Below are positions 27,868 through 34,834 of a stretch of DNA of 64,000 nt, one piece after another; within the stretch, counting starts at the first letter, position 1, and every line of letters begins with the position of its first letter. Source of the stretch: AC-69 sp963751665. Lineage in GTDB: Bacteria; Actinomycetota; UBA4738; HRBIN12. The notes beneath the pieces are model-generated. The model searched no databases. It had not been told where the DNA came from and worked only from the letters and a program-made list of their open reading frames with translations. The stretch spans positions 62,001 through 126,000 of the forward strand of contig CAVVVF010000010.1 in assembly GCA_963751665.1 (NCBI GenBank), written 5' to 3'. Made by a program: the position numbers and the translations under genes.

Positions 27868-28395
27868 CTAGGTCTTCGGGCCCTCCGAGCGAACCTTCTC
27901 CACCCCGGTAAGGGCCTGGCGAAGGTCCTTCAGCCACTCGTCCTGCTTCTCGGCCACCAGGTGCACGCACCAGGCGAGCGCGTGGCTGCGAGACCTGGCC
28001 ACCCCGGCATCGACCAGGGTGTCGAGCACGCGTCGCTCGGGCATCCGGAGCCGGGTCATGGCCGGGACCGAGACCGTCGTGAACAGCTTGGTGAGGTCCC
28101 CGCACCGCGCCCCCCAGGAGACCCGCCGGCCGAACCGGCCCTGAGCCTCGTCGGCGATGCGCATCCGCTGCCCCCGCGTGTCCTCTCGGAAGCCGTCGAT
28201 CCGGGCGGCGCGCGCCGCGGCAACCGCCTCAGCTGCGGCGTCCTTGGCCAGCTCGGGCTCGGAGAGGGTCCCCACCACCAGGATCTCCTCCCTGTCAGCG
28301 GAGACCTCCGGGGGGCCGGCGAACCATCCTGCGGGGAGCCGCCCGGCGAACCAGCCGGCCAGTTCCTCCTCGGAAACGTGCACTGATCCTCTCAT
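27868..28395 (-). CDS. Conserved actinobacterial protein with possible RHH-like C-terminal part
   Basis: The 175-residue protein has an N-terminal region EELAGWFAGRLPAGWF, a central REEILVVGTL and a C-terminal part LRMPERRVLDTLVDAGVARS followed by SHALAWCVHLV. The last stretch reads like a ribbon-helix-helix dimerisation unit, which suggests DNA binding. ATG 28395 lies 15 bases from the palindrome at 28411-28428, which may be its own operator. Homologues are common in actinobacteria; the function is unknown and the regulator idea is inference. Confidence 0.65.
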   Translation of the reverse strand: MRGSVHVSEEELAGWFAGRLPAGWFAGPPEVSADREEILVVGTLSEPELAKDAAAEAVAAARAARIDGFREDTRGQRMRIADEAQGRFGRRVSWGARCGDLTKLFTTVSVPAMTRLRMPERRVLDTLVDAGVARSRSHALAWCVHLVAEKQDEWLKDLRQALTGVEKVRSEGPKT

Positions 28396-28410
28396 GAGGC
28401 TGATAATTAC

Positions 28411-28428
28411 ACCATTACACGTAATGGT
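28411..28428. promoter_or_regulatory. Palindromic operator-like site
   Basis: ACCATTAC and GTAATGGT form perfect 8-bp arms around AC. The AT-rich palindrome stands out in this GC-rich region and lies between the divergent 175-aa gene and the YjbQ gene, where a regulator could control either. Confidence 0.55.
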
Positions 28429-28432
28429 CAAG

Positions 28433-28464
28433 CCCCAAGGCCCCATGGCCCCAAGGCCCCAAGG
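28433..28464 (+). repeat. Four tandem 8-bp repeats
   Basis: CCCCAAGG, CCCCATGG, CCCCAAGG, CCCCAAGG run head to tail between the palindrome and the YjbQ gene. Short repeats of this kind can vary in number by slippage. Confidence 0.85.
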
Positions 28465-28526
28465 GATATGCCTGGACGGGGGTGCCAGACTCCCCGGGGA
28501 GCCCGAAGGAGAAGGCACTCGGCAGC

Positions 28527-28931
28527 ATGCGGGTCACGGAGTTCGAGGTCGACACGAGCGGGAGACGGGTGGTCGACATCACCTCCCGGGTGCGAGCGTT
28601 CGTCGCGGAGGGAAACGAGAGCGGCCTTGCCCACGTGTTCCTGCCGCACGCCACTGCGGGGCTGGCCCTGATGGAGACAGGGTCGGGCTCCGAGGCAGAT
28701 CTCGAGGAGCTGCTCGAACGGCTGCTTCCCCGGGACGACCGCTACGCGCACCGCCACGGCGCGCGGGGGCACGGAGGCGACCACCTGCTGCCGGCGCTCG
28801 TCTCGCCGTCGCTCGTGCTGCCGGTGGACCGCGGTGAGCTGGTGCTGGGGACGTGGCAGAGCGTCGTGATCGTGGACCCGAACCGGGACAACGACCGGCG
28901 CCGCGTGCGGGTCTCGGTGCTCGCGGGCTAG
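28527..28931 (+). CDS. YjbQ/UPF0047 family protein
   Basis: The 134-residue protein has the UPF0047 features: TSRVRAFVAEGNESGLAHVF, the HATAGLAL segment (usually followed by ENE-like acids; here METGSGSEAD), an HRHGARGHGGDHLLPAL stretch with metal-binding histidines, and LGTWQSVVIVD. Family members have weak thiamin phosphate synthase activity in vitro, but the true role is open. ATG 28527 is chosen on family length; GTG 28482 in frame is possible. It ends directly against the convergent Cpn10-like gene. Confidence 0.8.
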   Translation: MRVTEFEVDTSGRRVVDITSRVRAFVAEGNESGLAHVFLPHATAGLALMETGSGSEADLEELLERLLPRDDRYAHRHGARGHGGDHLLPALVSPSLVLPVDRGELVLGTWQSVVIVDPNRDNDRRRVRVSVLAG

Positions 28932-29297
28932 CTACAGGTACTGCCCCGGGGTCCGTTCCTGCCCGTCGAGGGGAGAGGCCACGGCCTGGACGTCGCGTTC
29001 TCGAAGCAGAAGGAACTCCTCGCCGTTCAGCTCGACCTCCAGGCCGGACTGGGGGAGGAACAGGATGCGGTCGCCGGCCTTCACGGCCCGCACGTCGGGG
29101 CCGACCAGCACGACCGAGGACCATAGGCAGCGCTTCGGAGCGGGGACGGCGGTGGCCGGGATCAGCAGGCCCCCGCGGGTCTTGCGCTCGCCGTCATCGG
29201 GGTTGCGGACGACGATGCGATCTCCGGTCAGCCGCACGTCCTCCTTCGGCGGCCGCTTCTTCCGGCGGGTCGAGGGGGCGCTGGACTGGCGGGGCAT
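28932..29297 (-). CDS. Divergent Cpn10/GroES-like protein
   Basis: The 121-residue protein carries a GroES-type fold: after a basic N-terminal extension of about 22 residues it reads LTGDRIVVRN, a mobile-loop-like GGLLIPATA, then AVKAGDRILFLPQSGLEVELN and a final FLLLRERDVQAV. True GroES has about 97 residues and lacks the extension. It may be a specialised partner of the GroEL at 24295 or an unrelated Cpn10 paralogue. On the minus strand TAGAAT stands nine bases before the ATG. Confidence 0.7.
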   Translation of the reverse strand: MPRQSSAPSTRRKKRPPKEDVRLTGDRIVVRNPDDGERKTRGGLLIPATAVPAPKRCLWSSVVLVGPDVRAVKAGDRILFLPQSGLEVELNGEEFLLLRERDVQAVASPLDGQERTPGQYL

Positions 29298-29306
29298 CTC
29301 GACGCG

Positions 29307-29312
29307 ATTCTA
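29307..29312 (-). promoter_or_regulatory. Leaderless-type -10 element of the Cpn10-like gene
   Basis: TAGAAT on the minus strand, nine bases before ATG 29297, without a Shine-Dalgarno sequence. Confidence 0.5.
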
Positions 29313-29349
29313 GCCTCCGCGTGCGGGCGGTCAGGTCGGGCGTGGTCGG

Positions 29350-29355
29350 TAGGAT
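29350..29355 (+). promoter_or_regulatory. Leaderless-type -10 element of the HemK-like gene
   Basis: TAGGAT lies nine bases before ATG 29365 and no ribosome binding site is seen. It is back to back with the -10 element of the Cpn10-like gene. Confidence 0.5.
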
Positions 29356-29364
29356 TCGTCGGCG

Positions 29365-30234
29365 ATGGCGAAGGCGAAGGATCTCCTTGCGCGGGCGGTG
29401 AAGACCCTGAAGGCATCGCCGGCCATCGACCACTGGCAGAGCGACCGCGAGGAGATCGAGTCGGAGGAACTGCTGGCGCTTCGCCATGGAGCGTCGAGGT
29501 CGACGAGCTCGACCCGAGCGATGAGGTCCCCGCCCGAGCCGCCCGGCGGTTCGAGGCCGATGGTGGCTCGCCGGGCGAAGGGCGAGCCGGTCCAGTTCAT
29601 CGAGGGCTATGCCGAGTTCCGGGGGATCCAGCTGATCGCCAAACCCGGGGTGTTCGTCCCTCGCGACTCCACGGAGTTCCTTGCGGAGCAAGCCGTTCGG
29701 CGATTGCGGGGACGTCGGCGGGCGATCGCCGTGGACCTGGCCACGGGCGGCGGGACCGTGGCCCTGGCCGTGGCCAACGAGACCCGAGGGGTGAAGGTGT
29801 TCGGCACGGACCTGTCGGCGCGCGCCATCCGGGTAGCCCGGGAGAACGCGGCGCGGCTCAAGCTGCGGGCGACCTTCGTGACCGGCGATCTGTTCGGCAG
29901 CCTGCCCGAGGACCTCCAGGGAAAGGTCGACGTCATCACCCTTCATCCGCCGTACGTGGGACGGAGGGAGCTTCGAGAGCTGCCCGATGAGATCCGCCGG
30001 TTCGAGCCGGCCCACACGCTCACCGACAACAGCCTCGACGGCCTAGGGCTGGTCGATCGCGCAGCCGCCGAGGCCGGCGAGTGGCTGAAGCCGGGCGGCT
30101 GGCTGCTGATCGAGGTGAGTCCCGACCGGGCCCGAGCCGTGGCCACCGTGGTCAGGCGGCACGGCCTGCGCGACGTGCGGAGCACGGCCGGCGGCGAGCT
30201 CAAGGTGACCCGGGTCGTGGTGGGGAGGCGGTGA
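29365..30234 (+). CDS. HemK/PrmC-like SAM-dependent methyltransferase
   Basis: The protein of about 289 residues has a HemK-like layout: helical N-terminus, EPVQFIEGYAEFRG, PRDSTEFL, SAM-binding AVDLATGGGTVALAVA, and HPPYVGRRELRELP where PrmC has NPPY. His for Asn in that motif suggests a substrate other than the release-factor glutamine. Residues about 43-66 are out of frame: the next frame reads SVEVDELDPSDEVPARAARR between about 29489 and 29560, a compensating indel pair. Function beyond methyl transfer is uncertain. Confidence 0.75.
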   Translation: MAKAKDLLARAVKTLKASPAIDHWQSDREEIESEELLALRHGASRSTSSTRAMRSPPEPPGGSRPMVARRAKGEPVQFIEGYAEFRGIQLIAKPGVFVPRDSTEFLAEQAVRRLRGRRRAIAVDLATGGGTVALAVANETRGVKVFGTDLSARAIRVARENAARLKLRATFVTGDLFGSLPEDLQGKVDVITLHPPYVGRRELRELPDEIRRFEPAHTLTDNSLDGLGLVDRAAAEAGEWLKPGGWLLIEVSPDRARAVATVVRRHGLRDVRSTAGGELKVTRVVVGRR

Positions 30235-30280
30235 GGACCTCTCCCCCCGCGTCACCTCGCGGGCGGACGGACGAAGCCGC

Positions 30281-30457
30281 TCAGTGCCTGATCGGCCACA
30301 GGATCGCGGCCGCGACGGCCACCACCACGCGCCGGACGCCGCTTCTGGCTTCCCCGGCCCTGCCGGCCCGGGTCGAGAGGGCCAGGCGCTCGGCCTGGGC
30401 CTCGCGGACCCGGTCGTCGATCCGGTACTTCGCCATCTCTCCGGTCAGCATCTCCAT
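30281..30457 (-). CDS. Small protein with one membrane segment, unknown
   Basis: On the minus strand ATG 30457 opens a 58-residue frame: MLTGEMAKYRIDDRVREAQA, a basic linker, then VRRVVVAVAAAILWPIRH, a single C-terminal hydrophobic helix. The same frame stays open upstream with coding-like sequence (AYALAIGKHDTQEA) but no clear start, so the gene may begin further up. I recognise no family. Confidence 0.4.
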   Translation of the reverse strand: MEMLTGEMAKYRIDDRVREAQAERLALSTRAGRAGEARSGVRRVVVAVAAAILWPIRH

Positions 30458-30625
30458 CGCCTCCTGCGTGTCGTGCTTCCCGATTGCCAGAGCGTAGGCG
30501 GCGGCCCGGCCGGCTTCGGTGACCGTCGCTACCGACCCCCTGTGCCGTCCGTCACCTCCGGTAGCCTCCAGGCAACCGGGCTGGCCTTGCGGTGCGTCGG
30601 GGGCGGGGACGAAGATGGCGCGGCC

Positions 30626-31311
30626 GTGAGGAGGGGTCGAGGTGTCGCCACCGCAGGCGCGCTGGTGGGCGCCGCCATCCTGCTCGCCCTGGCGGGCGGT
30701 CGGGGTGGCTCAAGCGGCGACCGCAGGGGCCGAGGGTCGAGGGGAGCGCCTCCGGGGAGCTCACGCCAGGAGCCCGGCTGGTGCTTCGGATCGACGTGGC
30801 GGAGGTCGGTGGGTGGCTGGGCCTGCACCGCCTCGACTTCTCGCTCTGGTGGGAGGGGAAGCGGTCGAGACCATCACGTACGACGTCGAGGGCCAGAAGC
30901 TGGCCATCGGCGACCAGGAGGTCTTCGCCGGGACCGGTGGGCTTCGTCGCCGGCTCTTACCTCCGGGTGAGCGGGGCGCAAGTCGTCGTCACGACAGGAG
31001 GCGCGAACATCTCCCTCGCCGCGACGGCCGCCGTGGTGCGAAGCATCCCGGCGGACGCGCGGTTCCGGTTCGCCGCGACGGACGACGCCGGGCTGACGTC
31101 CTCAGTGACCCGTTCCCTCCAGGCCGGGAAAGGTGGGGGCGGGGTCTCCTGGGGGGCCGTGATCGCTACGGTCTGCGTCGCGCTGCTCGGGGGGGCGTTC
31201 CTGGGGAACCTGTTCGCGTCGTCGCGGCGGCCGCCGCCCCGCCTGTCCGTATACTCCTCGATCCAGCGACGGATGGACGAGGAACGCCGGGCCCAGACCC
31301 CCGCCCCGTGA
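30626..31311 (+). CDS. Exported single-pass membrane protein, unknown (frameshifted)
   Basis: GTG 30626 opens a signal-like hydrophobic N-terminus (ALVGAAILLALAGG). The following parts lie in different frames and join as GELTPGARLVLRIDVAEVGGW, ETITYDVEGQKLAIGDQEVF, YLRVSGAQVVVTTGGANISL and, in the last frame, an extracellular beta-rich region, a transmembrane helix SWGAVIATVCVALLGGAFLG and a basic cytosolic tail. At least three indels are needed. Its stop overlaps the start of the M50 protease gene (GTGA), so the two are coupled; a single-pass protein coupled to an intramembrane protease could be its substrate. Confidence 0.6.
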
Positions 31312-33500
31312 CGGCCGGTCGATCGCCGAGCGGCCTGTGGCGGACCCTGTCCGACCGGGTGGCCGCGCAGCCCTCGGACGGCGAGGGTGGCCTGTGGGAC
31401 GACCTTGCGGTGAAGGTCGATCCCGTCGAGTTTCGGCCCAAGCTCGCCCCGGACGTCGAGGTCAAGCAGTTCTCGCTTCGGTGGGGCAACGACTACGCGG
31501 TCGTGGCGAACCCCCGAGACCTGCTGCACTACCGGCTCGAGCCGGGCGAGGTGGAGCTCCTGTGGCTGATGGACGGCTCGAGGACGGTCCGGGAGATCGT
31601 GGTCGAGCGGTTCCGGGAGTCGGGCGACCTGGAGCTCTCGGCCGTCGCCGACCTCGTGCGCCAGCTGCGGACGGGCAGCTTCCTGGAGACGAAGTTCGTG
31701 GACTCTGCGGGCGCCGTCCGCCGGGCGCTGAACCCCATGTCCGCGGCCCGGCAGAAGGGCCGCCAGTTCTTCAGGACGCTTTCCGTGGACTGGTCGGGGG
31801 CGCAGGACATGGTGGCCTGGTGGTACCGGAACGGCGTGCGATGGTTCTTCAAGCGGTGGGTGGCGTGGTCCGTCGGGCTGATCGCGGTCGCCGGCTTCTT
31901 CGCGTTCATCGCCGTGTACCGCTCGGGCCGGTTCGACATCGGCGGCGAGTCCGCGGCGGCGGCCTCGCTCGTCATCCTGGTGCTCAACTACTTGCTCACG
32001 TTCATCCACGAGCTCGCCCACGCGTCGGTGCTCGTGCACTACGGGCGGCGTGTGAAGAGCGCCGGCTTCATGATCTATTTCGGCGCCCCAGCCTTCTTCG
32101 TCGACTCCTCGGACGGGCTGATGATGGAGCGGCGGCAGCGCATCGTGCAGTCGTTCGCCGGTCCCTACGCCGAGCTCATCATCGCCGGCGCGGCGGCTAC
32201 CGTGGTCTGGGCGTTCCCCGGTTCCGTCGTGGCACCGGTCCTGTACAAGTTCGCCCTGCTGAACTACTTCGTGATCTTCCTGAACCTCGTGCCGCTGCTC
32301 GAGCTGGACGGGTACTGGATCCTGTCGGACCTGATCCAGGTGCCCGACCTCCGACCGATGTCGCTCCAGTTCATCCGGTACGACCTGTGGAGGAAGCTCC
32401 GGAACCGGGAACGGTTCTCCAAGCAGGAGGCCGGCCTGGGCCTGTACGGGACGCTCGGGGTGGTCTTCACGCATCTTCGCCTTCGCCACCTCCTTCTACT
32501 TCTGGCGGGAGATCTTCGGGGGCCTCGTGGGCAAGCTGTGGAACGGCGGGGTCGTGGGCCGGGTCCTGCTGCTCGCCCTGGGCGTGTTCGTGACCGGTCC
32601 CCTCCTGCGGGGCCTGATCGAACTGGCGCGGGCGCTGCTTCGGAGGCTCCGCGCGGTGTGGGAGCAGGTCCGGTTCCGCCTGGAGACGTCGTGGAGGGTC
32701 GAGGCGGCCAAGCTGATCGACCGGCTACCGATCCTGGAGGACCTCCCGGAGGAGGTGCTCTCCGATCTCGCAGGGCGGGTCCGGCTCCGCACGTTCCCGG
32801 CGGGAAAGCCCGTGATCCGCCAGGGGGACCGGGCCCAGGCCTTCTACGTCGTCCGCCGGGGAGCCCTCCAGGTGGTGGAGGAGGATCCACGAGACCGGGG
32901 ACCGGCGGGTCCTGCGGGTCCTGGGGCCGCGGCGAGTCCTTCGGCGAGCTCGGGCTGGCGGAGGCGGCGCCCCGCACGGCGACGGTCGAGGCCATCGAGG
33001 AAGCGCAGCTGTTCGAGATCGACAAGAGCACGTTCGAGCGCCTGCTGGCCGACATGGTCCACGTGCCGGAGTTCGCGCCGACGCTCGAGGCGGTGGCCGA
33101 GCTCCGCGCGCTCCCCGCTTTCGCGGCCCTGGAGCCCGACGAGCTGTCCGAGATCCTGGAGCACGGCCGGTGGGTGAACGTGGCCCCCGGCGAGCCGATC
33201 GTGGAACAGGGCCAGCCGGGCGACGCCTTCTACGCGATCGGCTCGGGGCAGGTCGAGGTCCAACAGGACGGGACGCTCGTGCGGACGCTCGGCCCGGGGG
33301 CGCACTTCGGCGAGATCGCGCTCCTGCAGCGGGTCCCCCGGACGGCGAGCGTGGTGGCCAGGACCCCCGTCCGGGCGTTCCGGCTGGACCGGGACGGCTT
33401 CGACGGGCTGATGGCGGCGGCGTTTCGAAAGGGGACCCTGAAGACCGTCATCGAACGCGGAGCGAACGTGGCAGCATTAGCTCGCCGACGGGAGGAGTGA
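31308..33500 (+). CDS. PqqD-like/M50 intramembrane metalloprotease with two cyclic-nucleotide-binding domains (frameshifted)
   Basis: Domain order: a PqqD-like winged-helix region (about residues 40-130, FRPKLAPDVEVKQF through VRQLRTGSFLE), transmembrane helices, a site-2 protease core with His234-Glu-Leu-Ala-His238 and Asp334 in LELDGYW, further helices, then two cNMP-binding domains, each with its phosphate-binding cassette (ESFGELGLAEAAPRTA, AHFGEIALLQRVPRTA). Frames shift near 32470 and 32895-32935; repaired length is about 730 residues. The architecture suggests intramembrane proteolysis gated by a cyclic nucleotide. COG1994-type peptide proteases are the nearest family. Start GTG 31308 overlaps the upstream stop. 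Confidence 0.8.
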   Translation: MTAGRSPSGLWRTLSDRVAAQPSDGEGGLWDDLAVKVDPVEFRPKLAPDVEVKQFSLRWGNDYAVVANPRDLLHYRLEPGEVELLWLMDGSRTVREIVVERFRESGDLELSAVADLVRQLRTGSFLETKFVDSAGAVRRALNPMSAARQKGRQFFRTLSVDWSGAQDMVAWWYRNGVRWFFKRWVAWSVGLIAVAGFFAFIAVYRSGRFDIGGESAAAASLVILVLNYLLTFIHELAHASVLVHYGRRVKSAGFMIYFGAPAFFVDSSDGLMMERRQRIVQSFAGPYAELIIAGAAATVVWAFPGSVVAPVLYKFALLNYFVIFLNLVPLLELDGYWILSDLIQVPDLRPMSLQFIRYDLWRKLRNRERFSKQEAGLGLYGTLGVVFTHLRLRHLLLLLAGDLRGPRGQAVERRGRGPGPAARPGRVRDRSPPAGPDRTGAGAASEAPRGVGAGPVPPGDVVEGRGGQADRPATDPGGPPGGGALRSRRAGPAPHVPGGKARDPPGGPGPGLLRRPPGSPPGGGGGSTRPGTGGSCGSWGRGESFGELGLAEAAPRTATVEAIEEAQLFEIDKSTFERLLADMVHVPEFAPTLEAVAELRALPAFAALEPDELSEILEHGRWVNVAPGEPIVEQGQPGDAFYAIGSGQVEVQQDGTLVRTLGPGAHFGEIALLQRVPRTASVVARTPVRAFRLDRDGFDGLMAAAFRKGTLKTVIERGANVAALARRREE

Positions 33501-33504
33501 GCAG

Positions 33505-33714
33505 ATGGACTGCTGGCACTGTCGCAGGACCGCGGTCGGAACGTGCCGGTTCTGCGGCCGCGGGATCTGCGAGGATCACGTCGAGACCCTTCCGTACGTT
33601 CTCGAGCTGTATCGAGGGGGCGACGTCACGAGGGCGCTGGTCGTCGAGGACGCCCTGTTCTGCGGTGCCTGCACGCCTCGCCCTGATCCGTTGGATCTCC
33701 CCGAGCTCGACTGA
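33505..33714 (+). CDS. Small B-box-like zinc-finger protein
   Basis: The 69-residue protein has Cys3, Cys6, Cys14, Cys17, Cys22 and His25, a spacing like a B-box or DUF2180 zinc finger, then a hydrophobic middle and a second CxxC (FCGAC) near residue 54. It begins four bases after the protease stop, so it belongs to the same transcription unit. Such fingers usually mediate protein contacts; a role with the protease is inference. Confidence 0.7.
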   Translation: MDCWHCRRTAVGTCRFCGRGICEDHVETLPYVLELYRGGDVTRALVVEDALFCGACTPRPDPLDLPELD

Positions 33715-33727
33715 CCGCAGCCCACCA

Positions 33728-33743
33728 TGTGACGTGCGTCACA
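33728..33743. promoter_or_regulatory. CRP/GlxR-type binding site 1
   Basis: TGTGACGTGCGTCACA has both perfect half-sites of the CRP consensus TGTGA-N6-TCACA. It lies downstream of the cNMP protease unit and upstream of the basic peptide and Crp/Fnr genes. Confidence 0.7.
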
Positions 33744-33751
33744 TCATTCGG

Positions 33752-33767
33752 TGTGACCGACGTCACC
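33752..33767. promoter_or_regulatory. CRP/GlxR-type binding site 2
   Basis: TGTGACCGACGTCACC matches the CRP consensus at nine of ten half-site positions. Its centre is 24 bases from that of site 1, so two dimers could bind side by side. Confidence 0.6.
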
Positions 33768-33875
33768 CCCGGGTCGGTGACGGGCGACACCCCTTCCCAG
33801 GTGAGCAGTCTTCAGGATGGAGCCATCGGATGCCGATGAAGCTGTGATGAGAATCTGTGGGAGGAGGTGAATCGG

Positions 33876-33989
33876 GTGGCGAGGAAGAAGGTCTCCCCGA
33901 GGAAGCCAGCGGCCAAGAAGGCCACGAAGAGCTCCAAGAAGGCTGCGACGCGGGTGACGAAGAGGGCGCTTCGCAAGACGGTCAGGTAA
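33876..33989 (+). CDS. 37-aa lysine/arginine/alanine-rich histone-like peptide
   Basis: GTG 33876 is preceded by a perfect GGAGGAGGTGA at the right distance. The product is almost only Lys, Arg, Ala, Ser, Thr and Val, with AAKKATKSSKKAATR like the tail of histone H1 or mycobacterial HupB. It contains no acidic residue, so it should bind nucleic acid. Two CRP-type boxes lie upstream and a strong hairpin follows. It is too short for most gene finders; no family is recognised with certainty. Confidence 0.7.
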   Translation: MARKKVSPRKPAAKKATKSSKKAATRVTKRALRKTVR

Positions 33990-34012
33990 CGGTTCTTGCA
34001 CCGCGATTCCCT

Positions 34013-34045
34013 GGACGGGCCCGGCGCTTCGCGCCGGGCCCGTCC
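34013..34045 (+). terminator. Terminator after the basic peptide gene
   Basis: A perfect 15-bp stem (34013-34027 with 34031-34045) and a TTC loop, 24 bases after the stop codon. Confidence 0.75.
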
Positions 34046-34082
34046 CCATCCCCTGGGCTGGCTTGCTGGCAGACCGAATGGG

Positions 34083-34088
34083 TACGCT
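34083..34088 (+). promoter_or_regulatory. Leaderless-type -10 element of the Crp/Fnr gene
   Basis: TACGCT lies eight bases before ATG 34097 with no ribosome binding site. Confidence 0.45.
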
Positions 34089-34096
34089 TTCCGACG

Positions 34097-34807
34097 ATGG
34101 CGCGAGCGGTGCGGTCGAGGGCGGCGATCGAGGAGCAGATGGCGGGGACGCCGCTGTTCGAGGGGACCGACTCCGCTGCCATCCACGAGCTGGCGTCCAG
34201 CGGGACGCTCCGCCACTACCGGCGCAACACGTATCTGTTCCATCAGGGCGACCCGTCGGAGGAGATCCATTTCCTCATGGAGGGACGGGTCGAGATCAGC
34301 TCGCTCTCGGCCAGCGGCCAGCGGATGCTGCACACGACGATCGACCAGCCGCAGTTCTTCGGGGAGCTCGGCCTGTTGGGTGGGATGCCGAGGACCGCGG
34401 CGGCCCTCGCCCTGGAGGAAACGGAAGTCTGGGTCACCCCGGGACAGACGTTTCAGGACTTCCTGGCTCACGAGCCCACGGCCTCGCTGGCCCTTCTCGG
34501 TGCCCTCGCGCGCCAGGTGAGCGCGCACGAGGCTTTCGTGGACGACCTGCTGTTCCTGGACCTCAAGGGCCGGGTGGCCAAGCGGCTCCTCCAGCTGGTG
34601 TCCCCGAGCCTGGATGAGCTCCCGGAGGACGGCGCGGTCCTGCCGGCCATCGTGACCCACGCCGACCTGGCAAGCCTGTGCGGAGGCAGCCGGGAGAACG
34701 TGACCCGGATCCTGTCGGACTTCCAGCGCCGGGGACTGGTGGAGCGGGACGGACGGCGGTTCGTCCTGCGGAAGATCTCGGGGCTGGCTCGCCTGGCCGC
34801 GCTCTGA
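34097..34807 (+). CDS. Crp/Fnr family transcriptional regulator
   Basis: The 236-residue protein has an N-terminal cNMP-binding domain (about 18-130) with the cassette FFGELGLLGGMPRTAA, a long dimer helix and a C-terminal Crp-type winged helix (about 175-230) with DLASLCGGSRENVTRILSDF as recognition unit. The cassette keeps the Glu and Arg-Thr of cAMP binders and there is no FNR cysteine cluster, so a nucleotide ligand is likely. The two CRP-type boxes 350 bases upstream are candidate targets, implying control of the basic peptide and perhaps of itself. Confidence 0.88.
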   Translation: MARAVRSRAAIEEQMAGTPLFEGTDSAAIHELASSGTLRHYRRNTYLFHQGDPSEEIHFLMEGRVEISSLSASGQRMLHTTIDQPQFFGELGLLGGMPRTAAALALEETEVWVTPGQTFQDFLAHEPTASLALLGALARQVSAHEAFVDDLLFLDLKGRVAKRLLQLVSPSLDELPEDGAVLPAIVTHADLASLCGGSRENVTRILSDFQRRGLVERDGRRFVLRKISGLARLAAL

Positions 34808-34834
34808 GCCCTTCGACGCCTTCGAAGCAGCCGC

